From Nonomuraea basaltis (GTDB lineage Bacteria > Actinomycetota > Actinomycetes > Streptosporangiales > Streptosporangiaceae): 64,000 nt of DNA. The position numbers were made by a program, and so were the translations under genes. Location: positions 1 through 64,000 of the forward strand of contig NZ_VCJS01000020.1 in the NCBI RefSeq assembly GCF_005893125.1, written 5' to 3'. Positions 25,302-33,531 of the stretch are shown in pieces (position 1 is the stretch's first letter; each line of letters starts with the position of its first letter). The notes under the pieces are model-generated. The model saw nothing but the letters and a program-made list of their open reading frames with translations, had not been told where the DNA came from and made no database searches.

Positions 25302-26744
25302 ATGGCGTCCACGCTCGCACGACCGCGCCTCGAACCTCGCGCCACCGCCCCGGCGCGCGATCATCGCCTGTTCGCGGTCATGCTTCTGCTCGCCGCCGCA
25401 CTGCGTGTCCTGGTCATGCTCGGTTACGACACGGCGCAGCTCTATTGGTACGACTCGTTCACGTACCTGGACACGGCCGTGCACCTGCGGCCGGCAGGGG
25501 CCTTCCACCCAGCGGGCTACTCCTGGTTCCTGTGGGCCCTGCGGCCGTTCCGCAGCGTGGAGCTGATCGCGGGCGTGCAGCACGCGATGGGGCTGGGCGT
25601 CGGCTTGCTGATCTACGTGCTGCTGCGCCGCCGGTCGTTGCCCGGCTGGGGCGCCGGACTGGCGGCGGCGCCGGTGCTGTTCGACCCGGCGTTCGTCCGC
25701 CTCGAGCACGCCGTGCTGTCGGACATGCTGGTCATCTTCCTCATCATGGCCGCCCTGCTCCTGCTCATGTGGCGGCGCGAGGTGTCCACGCGGGCGGCCG
25801 TGGCGGCCGGACTGCTTCTCGCGCTGGCGGGCCTGACCCGGACCGCTGCCGTGCCCCTGATCGGCCTGGCCGCGCTTTACCTGCTGTCGCGCCGCGCCTC
25901 GTGGCGGCAGGCCGTGGCCCTGGCGGTGGCGGGCGCGTTGCCGCTGCTGGCCTACGCCGGCTGGTACGCCCAGCACCACGGCAGGTTCGCGCTGAGCGGT
26001 TCGGACGGCGTCGCCCTGTGGGCCCGCACCATGACGTTCGCCGACTGCTCGACCATCGAGCCGCCCCGGGAACAGGCCGCGCTCTGCCCGAACGGCACGG
26101 TACTCGACGCCGCCTCCGAGTACGTCTGGGACCCACGAGCGTCGCTCAACCGCCTGCCCGGCGACCGGTTCACCCACAACGACCTGGCCCGGTCCTTCGC
26201 GCTCAGGGCCATCGCCGCCCAGCCTCTCGACTACCTGCGCGAGGTCGCCAAGGACGTCTCGCTCGCCTTCACCTGGCAGCCCGTCGCCCATCCCGCGCGG
26301 GTGAGCCCGGCCACGAACTTCCCGCGAGGCTCATGGCGGCTCCCGGAGGAACACGCCCTCATCGGCAAGGTCCGGCGGGAGTTCGACACGGACATCCGGG
26401 GCATGAGCTCCGTCGAGCCCTACGCCTCGATTCTGGCCGCCTACCCGTACCCGTGGTTCCTCCACGGCACCCTCTTCGGCGTCCTGCTCCTGGTGGGCGG
26501 GGCGGGCGTGGTGGCGCGCCCGCGCCCGGTGCTGCTGCCGTGGTCGTTCGCGGTGTTCCTGCTCGTCGCGCCGGTGGCCGCGCTGGACTTCGACCACCGC
26601 TACGTCCTGCCCGCCATCCCGGTCGCCTGCGTGGCTGCCGCGCTGGCCGTACCCGGCCTGCTGCGGAGGCGGTATCACGCGGCGGGGCAGGAGCGCACTA
26701 CCGTGCGGACAATGGCCGCGCGGTCGCGGACGGGCTCGCCGTGA
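25302..26744 (+). CDS. GT-C fold membrane glycosyltransferase (phospholipid-linked sugar type)
   Basis: A 480-aa protein with about ten hydrophobic helices. The first extracytoplasmic loop has acidic residues typical of GT-C enzymes (LYWYDSFTYLDTAVHL). Helices such as LAAALRVLVMLGYD, LVIFLIMAALLLLM and FAVFLLVAPVAALDF follow, with a large loop at about 240-370 and a final DFDHRYVLPAIP segment as in GT39/GT87-like and dolichyl/decaprenyl-phosphomannose transferases. It probably moves a sugar from a polyprenyl phosphate onto a cell-envelope acceptor. The ATG has AGGGGGAAG upstream. A second GT-C gene lies at 60970-62406. Confidence 0.78.
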   Translation: MASTLARPRLEPRATAPARDHRLFAVMLLLAAALRVLVMLGYDTAQLYWYDSFTYLDTAVHLRPAGAFHPAGYSWFLWALRPFRSVELIAGVQHAMGLGVGLLIYVLLRRRSLPGWGAGLAAAPVLFDPAFVRLEHAVLSDMLVIFLIMAALLLLMWRREVSTRAAVAAGLLLALAGLTRTAAVPLIGLAALYLLSRRASWRQAVALAVAGALPLLAYAGWYAQHHGRFALSGSDGVALWARTMTFADCSTIEPPREQAALCPNGTVLDAASEYVWDPRASLNRLPGDRFTHNDLARSFALRAIAAQPLDYLREVAKDVSLAFTWQPVAHPARVSPATNFPRGSWRLPEEHALIGKVRREFDTDIRGMSSVEPYASILAAYPYPWFLHGTLFGVLLLVGGAGVVARPRPVLLPWSFAVFLLVAPVAALDFDHRYVLPAIPVACVAAALAVPGLLRRRYHAAGQERTTVRTMAARSRTGSP

Positions 26745-26983
26745 CCGCCGGGGTCATCACCGCCGCGGCTACGATCATGTTCTGCGTGTTCGCCGCTTTC
26801 GGCACGTTCGACGATCGCGCGCTGCGCATCATGGGCGTGGGACTGGCCGCTGCGGTGCTGGTGGACGCCACTGTTGTGCGGCTGGTTCTGGTGCCTGCGG
26901 CCATGGAAGTGCTTGGTGAGCGCAACTGGTGGTTCCCGGTCCTGACCTTTCGGAGGCTGACACTCCGGCGGAATGTTACGTAA
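26699..26983 (+). pseudogene. MMPL (RND) transporter, C-terminal remnant
   Basis: In the frame starting near 26699 the sequence YRADNGRAVADGLAV, AGVITAAATIMFCVFAAFG and GLAAAVLVDATVVRLVLVPA, AMEVLGERNWWFP matches the last two transmembrane helices and tail of MMPL-family transporters. About 94 codons remain of more than 700. No start or ribosome-binding site precedes it, and its 5' part overlaps the end of the glycosyltransferase gene in another frame. It is a decayed or rearranged 3' end. Confidence 0.75.
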
Positions 26984-26986
26984 TAT
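26957..26986 (+). promoter_or_regulatory. Promoter of the first tandem paralog
   Basis: CTGACA (26957-26962), 18 bp, TAATAT (26981-26986). It lies inside the MMPL remnant and precedes GTG 27017. The same GCTGACACTC -35 context with an 18-bp spacer recurs before the second paralog. Confidence 0.6.
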
Positions 26987-27016
26987 CCGAACATCACGAG
27001 CGTTGGGGGCGCCAGG

Positions 27017-27922
27017 GTGCCAGGACAGAGCGTGGGTGTGGTCGTCGATCCGGGAGTATCCCCGGAGGTCGCCGGGTTGCTACGTGCCAATGCCCCGCTG
27101 CTGTCGAGGATCAGAGCCGGGTGGGTGCCCCCTGCCGCCGCCGTGCTCCTGCCGCGCCGCAGAAGCCCCTCCAGCGCCCTGCTGCTGGCCGCCACCCCCG
27201 TGGTGATCGCTCTCATGGCCGTGCTGCTCGCCTCGCCGTTCGCGGCGGCCGGGTTCGTGCTGCTCGGCACGTACGTCTTCATCGTCCTCGTCAAGATCGC
27301 CTCCATGAGCGAGGTGCCCGAGGACGACCGGCCGCACGAGCGCCACGTGTACGAGCAGGCCCGCTGGTACGACGGCCGCTACCTCCTGGCCGAGGACTTC
27401 GACCAGGAGGCCAGGGTCGTGCTGACCAGGGCGCAGCGGGCCATCGGCTCGGTGCTGCGGTCCCACGTCAACGCCGAGGGCCTGCTCGACGACGCGCGCA
27501 ACGCCTTGATGCTGCCCGCGCAGGAGTGGGAGATCGCCCGCCTGCTCGCCAAGCTGTCCGCGCTGCGCGGCGAGCACAAGGAGCTGCTGGCCAGGGGCAT
27601 CGCGCCGGAGGTCGCCGCGGTCGTCGAGCCGCTCGAACGGGCCCTGGCCAACAGCGAGGCCGCCGTCGTCGCCCGGGTCGAGGCGCTGGAACGTTACGCC
27701 GGGCACGTCGCCGAGGCCGAGCGCGCCTACCACGCCCGCGGCCAGATCGAGGAGCTGCGCTCCCGGCTGCCGCGCTACGAGGAGCTGCTGGCCGAGTCGG
27801 GGGCCGACTCGCTGGCCGTCCCCGAGATCGAGCGGCTGGCCGAGGACGCTGACATGCTGGAGCGCACGTTACGGCGCAGCGTCAGGTCCGCGCACGAGGC
27901 GTTCCGCTACCTGGAAGGCTGA
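27017..27922 (+). CDS. Membrane-anchored coiled-coil protein, tandem paralog 1 of 3
   Basis: A 301-aa protein of a family I do not recognise. An N-terminal cytosolic segment (VVVDPGVSPEVAGLLRAN, RAGWVP) is followed by two hydrophobic helices (about residues 55-95), then a long helical region with the block shared by all three copies: VNAEGLLDDARNA, LPAQEWEIARLLAKLSALR, VARVEALERYAGHVAEAERA and RLPRYEELLAESGA. The C-terminal half is strongly coiled-coil. GTG 27017 follows a GGGGGC element. No catalytic residues are apparent; a scaffold or membrane-associated stress role is possible. Confidence 0.75.
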   Translation: MPGQSVGVVVDPGVSPEVAGLLRANAPLLSRIRAGWVPPAAAVLLPRRRSPSSALLLAATPVVIALMAVLLASPFAAAGFVLLGTYVFIVLVKIASMSEVPEDDRPHERHVYEQARWYDGRYLLAEDFDQEARVVLTRAQRAIGSVLRSHVNAEGLLDDARNALMLPAQEWEIARLLAKLSALRGEHKELLARGIAPEVAAVVEPLERALANSEAAVVARVEALERYAGHVAEAERAYHARGQIEELRSRLPRYEELLAESGADSLAVPEIERLAEDADMLERTLRRSVRSAHEAFRYLEG

Positions 27923-27948
27923 CACTCGGACAGACCGGCACATAGGAT
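27919..27948 (+). promoter_or_regulatory. Promoter of the second tandem paralog (probably leaderless)
   Basis: CTGACA (27919-27924), 18 bp, TAGGAT (27943-27948), overlapping the stop codon of paralog 1. The GTG of paralog 2 is at 27956, seven bases after the -10, so the transcript probably starts at or next to the start codon. Confidence 0.6.
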
Positions 27949-27955
27949 CAGTAAC

Positions 27956-28864
27956 GTGCCCGGTCGTCATGCGAAAGTGATAGTCGATCCGGAGGTGCCC
28001 GACGACGTCGCGGCGCTCTTACGTGACAACCACAGGCTCCTCGCACGCATCCACCTCGGCTGGGCCCCCGAGCACAAGCGTCCCCGTCCTGCCGTCGGCC
28101 TGGTGACCAGGGCGGCGGCCACCGTGACGGCCGTGGCGGCCATCGTGTACGGCCTCGACCTCTTCCGCGCCGGACGCTACACCCCCTTCGTCGTGATCAT
28201 GACCGGCGCCGCGCTGCTGATCGTCGCCATCCTCCTCAGGCCCAGGCCCGACGCCGAGGTGGAGCGGCGCCACGCGCTCGAACGCGACGTCTACGACAAG
28301 AGCCGCGAGTACCACGGCCGGTACGTCCTGCGCGAGCACCTCGACGAGCCCGCCCGCACCCTCATGACCCGCGCCCAGGCGGCCGTCGAGCAGGTCATGG
28401 AGTCCGGCGTCAACGCCGAGGGCCTCCTGGACGACGCGCGCAACGCCGTGATGCTGCCCGTCCAGGAATGGGAGATCGCCAGGCTGCTGGCCAAGCTGTC
28501 CGAGCTGCGCGCCGAGCATCAGGAGGTCGTCGCCGAGGGCGTCACCCCTGAGGTGGCCGCCGTGGCCGAGCCGCTCGCCCAGGCGCTCGACAGCAGCAAC
28601 CGGGCCGTGCTCGCCCGCGTCGAGGCGCTGGAACGTTACGCCGGGCACGTCGCCGACGCCGAGCGCGCCTACCGCGCCAGGCACCAGATCGAGCGCCTCA
28701 GCGCCAGGCTCCCGCGCTACGAGGAGCTCCTCGCCGAGTCGGGCGCCGGCGGATCCGCCGTACCGGAGCTCGGCCGATTGTCGGACGACGCCGGCCGCCT
28801 TGAGCAGGCGCTACGCGACAGCGTCAGTTCAGCACACGAGGCTTTTCGCCACCTTAGGGGGTGA
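27956..28864 (+). CDS. Membrane-anchored coiled-coil protein, tandem paralog 2 of 3
   Basis: A 302-aa paralog of the flanking genes with the same order: VIVDPEVPDDVAALLRDN, HLGWAPEHKRP, two hydrophobic helices (about residues 50-95), the shared block VNAEGLLDDARNAVMLP, EWEIARLLAKLSELRAEHQE, ALERYAGHVADAERAYRAR and RLPRYEELLAESGAGG. The copy differs mostly in the membrane part. GTG 27956 sits seven bases behind a TAGGAT -10 box, consistent with a leaderless mRNA. Function unknown. Confidence 0.75.
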   Translation: MPGRHAKVIVDPEVPDDVAALLRDNHRLLARIHLGWAPEHKRPRPAVGLVTRAAATVTAVAAIVYGLDLFRAGRYTPFVVIMTGAALLIVAILLRPRPDAEVERRHALERDVYDKSREYHGRYVLREHLDEPARTLMTRAQAAVEQVMESGVNAEGLLDDARNAVMLPVQEWEIARLLAKLSELRAEHQEVVAEGVTPEVAAVAEPLAQALDSSNRAVLARVEALERYAGHVADAERAYRARHQIERLSARLPRYEELLAESGAGGSAVPELGRLSDDAGRLEQALRDSVSSAHEAFRHLRG

Positions 28865-28885
28865 CTTCGCTTAGTATCCGATTTC

Positions 28886-29803
28886 GTGGCGGATGTGGTG
28901 GTAGACCCCGGAGTGCCGCCGGACGATGCGCAGCTGCTGAGAGAAAGCCGGCGGGTGCTCATCAAGATGCGCCAGGGCTGGGTGCCCCAGGCGCGGCGGC
29001 CCCTCTCAGGCAGGAACTGGCGGATGGTGGCCGGCTTCGCCACCGTGGCCTTCTTCGGGCTGCTGCTCGGTTTAGGCTCCTCGGGCAGAGGGCTCGGGCT
29101 GCTGATGCTCGTGCTCTTCGGCATCCCCCTCATGATCGTGCTGTTCGTCCGCAACGACCTGCCGGACGAGGACGAGGTGGAGGACTTCGAGCGCGACATC
29201 TACGAGCAGCTGCGCTGGTACGAAGGCCGCTTCGTGCTCACCGACGACCTCGACGAGTCCTCCAGGAGGCTGCTCACCCGCGCCCAGCGGGCGATCGCCA
29301 CCGTGACCGGCTCCCGGGTCAACGCGGAGGGCCTGCTCGACGACGCGCGCAACGCCGTGATGCTGCCCGCCCAGGAGTGGGAGATCGCCCGCCTGCTGGC
29401 CAAGCTGTCGGCGCTGCGGGACAAGCACAGGGAGACCGTCTCGCGGGGGCTCACGCCCGAGGTGGAGGCCGTGGCCGCGCCGCTGGGGAGGGCGCTCGAC
29501 AGCAGCGAGGCCGCCGTGGTCGCCCGGGTCGAGGCGCTGGAACGTTACGCGGCCAACGTCACCGAGGCCGAGCGCGCCTACCGCGCCCACCACCAGATCG
29601 AGGAGCTGCGCAGCCGGCTGCACCAGTATGAGGAGCTGGTGGCCGAGACCGGGGCCGACGGGTTCGCCGTACCGGAGCTGGAGCGGCTGGCCGCGGACGC
29701 CGATCTGCTGGAGCAGGCGCTGAGGCGGAGCGTGAGCTCCGCCCACGAGGTCTTCCGCTATCTGGACCCGGCGCCGCCGAAAGAGCCCGGCGACGAAGCC
29801 TGA
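28886..29803 (+). CDS. Membrane-anchored coiled-coil protein, tandem paralog 3 of 3
   Basis: A 305-aa third copy: VVVDPGVPPDDAQLLRES, RQGWVPQARRP, hydrophobic helices at about residues 50-90, then VNAEGLLDDARNAVMLPAQ, EWEIARLLAKLSALRDKH, EALERYAANVTEAERAYRAH. The tail ends DPAPPKEPGDEA and overlaps the convergent murG-like gene by 46 bp. TAGTAT at 28872-28877 lies eight bases before GTG 28886, again suggesting a leaderless start, but no good -35 is visible here, so read-through from paralog 2 may contribute. Confidence 0.75.
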   Translation: MADVVVDPGVPPDDAQLLRESRRVLIKMRQGWVPQARRPLSGRNWRMVAGFATVAFFGLLLGLGSSGRGLGLLMLVLFGIPLMIVLFVRNDLPDEDEVEDFERDIYEQLRWYEGRFVLTDDLDESSRRLLTRAQRAIATVTGSRVNAEGLLDDARNAVMLPAQEWEIARLLAKLSALRDKHRETVSRGLTPEVEAVAAPLGRALDSSEAAVVARVEALERYAANVTEAERAYRAHHQIEELRSRLHQYEELVAETGADGFAVPELERLAADADLLEQALRRSVSSAHEVFRYLDPAPPKEPGDEA

Positions 29804-30933
29804 GCCCCGCCGCGGGCGGCCTCCAGGAGCACGTCGCACAGGGCGTCGGCGGCGTCCACGCGGCCCAGCTTCGCCGCGGCCTGCGCCATCGCCGCCCGCA
29901 GCCCCGGATCGGCCAGCAGCGGCATCAGCTCGGCCAGCAGCTGCTCGGCCGACGGACGCGGCTCCAGCAGCGCGCGGGCCGCACCCGCCTCGGCCAGGTA
30001 GGCCGCGTTCTTGCGCTGCTCGTCGCCGCCGGTAGGGATCAGCGGGATCAGCACGGCGGGCTTGCCGATGGCGGTCAGCTCCGACACGGTGCCGGCCCCG
30101 CTGCGCGCGATCACCACGTCGGCCGCCGCGAACAGGTCGGCCAGCTCCCCGCCCACGTACGGCACCGGATGGTAGCGGTCGGCCAGGTCGGCGGGCACTT
30201 CGACGGCCCGCATCTGGTCGATCCAGGCCGGCCCGCACTGGTGCACGACCTGCGCGTGCGGCAGCAGCCGCGGCAGGATCTCCGCGATCAGCGTGTTGAT
30301 CTGCTTGCTGCCCTGCGCGCCGCCGGTCACGTAGATCAGCGGCACCTCGAACGTCAGCCCGAACAGGTCGTACGCCGCCGCCCGGTTCCCCTGCAGCAGC
30401 TCCGGCCTGATCGGGTTGCCCGTCACCACGGCCTTCTTCCTGGCCGACGCGGGCAGGTAGGCGAGCGACGACTCGTGCGACAGTGCGATCCTGGTCGCCA
30501 GCCTGGCCAGGATCCGGTTCGCCAGCCCCACCACGGTCGTCTGCTCGTGCATGACCAGCGGCCGCCGGATCAGCTTGGCCGCCACCCCGATGGGCACCGC
30601 CACGTAACCCCCGGTCGACAGCACCACGTCGGGCAGGTAGCGGGCGGCGTGCACGATCGCCTGGCACACCCCCACGGGGATGCGGAACACGTCGGCGATG
30701 TTGGTGCCGAGCTCCTTGAGGTTCGGGCGGCGGCGCAGCTTCCCCGTGGTGATCGCCTTGAACGGGATGCCGTGCTCGGCCGTGATCCTGGCCTCCAGGC
30801 CGTTGGCCGTGCCCACCCAGAGCACGTCGTGCGGCACCTGACGTCGCTGGACGGCCGACAGGGTCGTCAGGGCCGGATAGGTGTGACCACCGGTGCCGCC
30901 GCCGGTGATCAGCAGTCGCAGGGTTCGTGACAT
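29758..30933 (-). CDS. MurG-like UDP-GlcNAc:lipid transferase (paralog outside dcw cluster)
   Basis: A 391-aa GT28/GT-B enzyme: N-terminal LLITGGGTGGHTYPALTTL, VGTANGLEARITAEHGIPF, VVLSTGGYVAVP; C-terminal YVTGGAQGSKQIN, DVVIARSGAGTVSELTAIGKP and the UDP-binding LIPLIPTGGDEQRKNA. It matches MurG (lipid I + UDP-GlcNAc to lipid II). The gene is not among ftsW/murC/ftsQ, so it is either a second MurG or a related glycolipid transferase; the HTYPAL loop differs slightly from the usual HxxPA. It follows the formylglycine-generating enzyme gene by 4 bp. Confidence 0.85.
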   Translation of the reverse strand: MSRTLRLLITGGGTGGHTYPALTTLSAVQRRQVPHDVLWVGTANGLEARITAEHGIPFKAITTGKLRRRPNLKELGTNIADVFRIPVGVCQAIVHAARYLPDVVLSTGGYVAVPIGVAAKLIRRPLVMHEQTTVVGLANRILARLATRIALSHESSLAYLPASARKKAVVTGNPIRPELLQGNRAAAYDLFGLTFEVPLIYVTGGAQGSKQINTLIAEILPRLLPHAQVVHQCGPAWIDQMRAVEVPADLADRYHPVPYVGGELADLFAAADVVIARSGAGTVSELTAIGKPAVLIPLIPTGGDEQRKNAAYLAEAGAARALLEPRPSAEQLLAELMPLLADPGLRAAMAQAAAKLGRVDAADALCDVLLEAARGGAQASSPGSFGGAGSR

Positions 30934-30937
30934 GCGA

Positions 30938-31783
30938 TCAGAGTATTGCCGCGCAGCGGAAACCGGTGTGCCCGGTCGAGGAGTCCGGTGTGTTGGAGGT
31001 GCGGGCGGCCACCCGGTAGCGGTTGCAGTAGGAGTCGTGGCACAGGTATGAGCCGCCGCGGATCACCTTCGCCGTGCCCTCCGCGGGCCCGGCCGGGTTG
31101 TCGGCGTACGGCTCCCACGTCGTGCCCCACCAGTCGGCGGTCCACTCCCACACGTTGCCGGCCACGTTGTACAGGCCGTATCCGTTCGGCTGGAACGACT
31201 TGACCGGCATCGTGCCCTTGCTCGGCGCGGCCGGGAAGCGGCCCTGCCAGATGTTGCACCGCTGCCGCCCCTTGGGAGCCAGCTCGTCGCCCCACGGGTA
31301 CCGCTTGCGCTCCAGCCCGCCGCGGGCCGCCATCTCCCACTCCGCCTCGGTGGGCAGCCGCTTGCCGGCCCACGCGGCGTACGCGGTGGCGTCGTTCCAC
31401 GACACGTGCACGACCGGGTGGTTCTGCCGGTCGCCGATCGCCGATCCTGGACCCTCCGGCGAGCGCCACGTGGCCCCCTCCACGCCTGCCCACCAGGGCG
31501 CCCCCGGCACGGTGGCGTCCATCACGCCGCCCGTGGCGAACCGCGCGAACACGAACGACCAGCCGATCCGCTCGGCCTCGGTGACATATCCGGTCTCCTT
31601 GACGAACGTGGCGAACTGCGCGTTCGTCACGCACGCCGGATCGATCACGAACGGGTCCAGCCGCACCTCCCGGACCGGCCCCTCGCCGTCCTCGGGCCGG
31701 CCGTCGGGGTCGTCGCCGCCCATGAGGAACGTGCCGCCGGGAACGCGCGCCATCCCGCGCGGCGGCGTCCGCCGCCGCACCAT
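30938..31783 (-). CDS. Formylglycine-generating enzyme (SUMF1/FGE family)
   Basis: A 281-aa FGE-sulfatase-domain protein: MARVPGGTFLMGGDDP, VTNAQFATFVKETGYVTEAE, NHPVVHVSWNDATAYAAWAG, KRLPTEAEWEMAARGG, NVWEWTADWW and GGSYLCHDSYCNRYRVAAR. The cysteine pair CHDSYC marks true copper-dependent FGE, which oxidises a Cys in CxPxR of sulfatases to formylglycine, rather than a nonhaem SUMF-like protein. ATG 31783 is used; an upstream AGGAG is 12 bp away. No sulfatase gene is in the window. It is followed after 4 bp by the murG-like gene. Confidence 0.9.
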   Translation of the reverse strand: MVRRRTPPRGMARVPGGTFLMGGDDPDGRPEDGEGPVREVRLDPFVIDPACVTNAQFATFVKETGYVTEAERIGWSFVFARFATGGVMDATVPGAPWWAGVEGATWRSPEGPGSAIGDRQNHPVVHVSWNDATAYAAWAGKRLPTEAEWEMAARGGLERKRYPWGDELAPKGRQRCNIWQGRFPAAPSKGTMPVKSFQPNGYGLYNVAGNVWEWTADWWGTTWEPYADNPAGPAEGTAKVIRGGSYLCHDSYCNRYRVAARTSNTPDSSTGHTGFRCAAIL

Positions 31784-31898
31784 GATCTCGGCGGGCTCCT
31801 GGTAGGGCCCGGGGGCGGCGTCCCTGCTCGGACCACAACAAGCGCTCAAAGATCCCCCCACACGTGTCACGACACCAAGGAAGGGTAGTGCCTGGAGC

Positions 31899-32105
31899 GT
31901 GCCGACCATCACCCGGCCGCCTCGGTTCACGCCCGCGCAGACGCTCGCCCCGGCGGCCATACTGGCGCTGCCCGCCGTCGCGCAGGGCCTCATCATGCGC
32001 CGCCCCCTCGCGGTGCGGCTCGCCGGGCTCGCCGACGCCGCCTACCGGTCGCCCGCCCTGCTCGCATGCGGACTCCGTTTCACCCTGAAACCGGCAGAAC
32101 GGTAG
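31899..32105 (+). CDS. Possible 68-aa hypothetical protein
   Basis: GTG 31899 opens a frame of 68 codons (MPTITRPPRFTPAQTLAPAA..., ending TLKPAER) with high third-position GC and one moderately hydrophobic helix. It ends 9 bp before the ppx-like gene. GGAG lies only 1 bp ahead of the GTG, which is poor. No family recognised; could be non-coding leader for the next gene. Confidence 0.35.
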   Translation: MPTITRPPRFTPAQTLAPAAILALPAVAQGLIMRRPLAVRLAGLADAAYRSPALLACGLRFTLKPAER

Positions 32106-32114
32106 CTTTTTCCC

Positions 32115-33074
32115 ATGCGACTCGGCGTGCTGGACATCGGCTCGAACACCGTCCATTTACTGGTCGTCGACGCCCACCGTGGCGCCCGCCCCATACCCGC
32201 CTACTCACACAAGGAGGGGCTCCGTCTGACCGAGTACCTCCGCAAGGACAACAGGTTGGCGGAGGAGGGCGTCGAGCGGCTGTGCGCCTTCGTCGAGGAG
32301 GCCGTTCACCTGGCGGAGGACAAGGGGGTGGAGGACCTGCTGGCCTTCGCCACCTCCGCCGTGCGCGAGGCGGCCAACGGCGAGCAGGTGCTCGCGCAGG
32401 TCGAGGAGCGCTGCGGCGTCAAGATCGAGGTGCTGTCCGGGCGCGACGAGGCCAGACTGACGTTCCTGGCCGTGCGCCGGTGGTTCGGCTGGTCGTCGGG
32501 GCGGCTGCTGGCGTTCGACATCGGGGGCGGCTCCCTGGAGATCGCCGCCGGCGTCGACGAGGAGCCCGACGTTGCCGTGTCGCTGCCGCTGGGCGCCGGG
32601 CGGCTGACCCGCGACTGGTTCACCGCCGACCCGCCGCCCGCCGAGGAGGTGCGCAAGCTCCGCAGGCACGTACGCACCGAGATCGCCCGCACGGTCGGCG
32701 ACATCGTCAGGAACGGCGAGCCCGACCGCGCGGTGGCCACCTCCAAGACCTTCAAGCAGCTGGCCAGGATCGCCGGGGCGGCGCCCTCCAGCGACGGCCC
32801 GTACGTCCCGCGCTCGCTGTCCCGGCAGGACATGGCCGACTGGGCGGTCAAGCTCACCACCATGGACGCGGCCGAGCGGGCGCAGCTGTCCGGCGTGTCC
32901 GAGGGCAGGGCCGCGCAGCTCGCGGCGGGGGCGTTGGTGGCCGACGCGGCCATGGACCTGTTCGAGGTGGACCGGCTGGAGGTGTGCCCATGGGCGCTGC
33001 GCGAGGGAGTGATACTGCGCCGCCTCGACCTCCTGCCCGGACGTCACGACCAGTCCACCACTGGGTCCGAGTAA
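32115..33074 (+). CDS. Ppx/GppA-family phosphatase
   Basis: A 319-aa actin-fold phosphatase of the exopolyphosphatase / guanosine pentaphosphatase family: [16 protein letters not shown] (phosphate loop 1), [26 protein letters not shown] (phosphate loop 2) and [15 protein letters not shown]. It is the short two-domain type common in actinobacteria (like MTB Ppx1). Likely substrates are short-chain polyphosphate or pppGpp. ATG 32115 is the only good start. Confidence 0.9.
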   Translation: MRLGVLDIGSNTVHLLVVDAHRGARPIPAYSHKEGLRLTEYLRKDNRLAEEGVERLCAFVEEAVHLAEDKGVEDLLAFATSAVREAANGEQVLAQVEERCGVKIEVLSGRDEARLTFLAVRRWFGWSSGRLLAFDIGGGSLEIAAGVDEEPDVAVSLPLGAGRLTRDWFTADPPPAEEVRKLRRHVRTEIARTVGDIVRNGEPDRAVATSKTFKQLARIAGAAPSSDGPYVPRSLSRQDMADWAVKLTTMDAAERAQLSGVSEGRAAQLAAGALVADAAMDLFEVDRLEVCPWALREGVILRRLDLLPGRHDQSTTGSE

Positions 33075-33090
33075 GAGTGATATATCCCTA

Positions 33091-33116
33091 AAAAATCGGC
33101 ATTGAAAAATCGGCAT
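33091..33116. repeat. Direct repeat, 12 bp x 2
   Basis: AAAAATCGGCAT occurs at 33091-33102 and again at 33105-33116, a 14-bp period close to one and a third helical turns. It lies in a short AT-rich gap between the ppx-like gene and the small membrane protein, an island of low GC, so it may be an activator or repressor site. Confidence 0.55.
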
Positions 33117-33129
33117 AACCTCCTGGTGG

Positions 33130-33522
33130 GTGGGCACTTTCCGGCCAATGTTGGATGTTCTCGGCACCATAGGGTCGTTGGTGGTCGTCCTGCTGCTCGT
33201 CGCCCTGGCCACGCTCGTCATCTCGGCGTTCGCCCTGATGACGTTCGCGGCCATGGCAGGGTCGATGACCAACTGGCGCAGGATGTGGCGGCGGCTGACC
33301 CGCCGGCAGGCGCGGCTGAGGCTGAGGCTCAGCGGAAGCGCGGTGCCCGAACGGCGGCGGGCGGAGCTGAGCGGGAGCACGCCCCGGCTCAGGCGGCGCT
33401 TCCGGCTCGGCGGTGCGGCGGCGCGGAAACGCCGGCGCCTCGGCCCGGCCCCGCGCCGCTCCGCGCCCCGCGACCACCGGCCGGCGGAGCGGGGTTCGAA
33501 GCTCTGGCTCGGGTGGCCATGA
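33130..33522 (+). CDS. Small membrane protein with very basic C-terminal tail
   Basis: A 130-aa protein (or 124 aa from ATG 33148). One or two hydrophobic helices (LVVVLLLVALATLVISAFAL, residues about 18-45) are followed by an Arg-rich cytosolic tail (RRMWRRLTRRQARLRLRL) that could bind nucleic acid or anionic lipid. No family recognised. A pair of AAAAATCGGCAT repeats lies just upstream. Confidence 0.55.
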   Translation: MGTFRPMLDVLGTIGSLVVVLLLVALATLVISAFALMTFAAMAGSMTNWRRMWRRLTRRQARLRLRLSGSAVPERRRAELSGSTPRLRRRFRLGGAAARKRRRLGPAPRRSAPRDHRPAERGSKLWLGWP

Positions 33523-33531
33523 GGGGTGAGC

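Noticed and set aside
33488-33505. GGTTCGAA resembling a tRNA T-loop
   Set aside because: No acceptor or anticodon stem can be built around it; it lies within the coding tail of the small membrane protein gene. No tRNA was found in the window.
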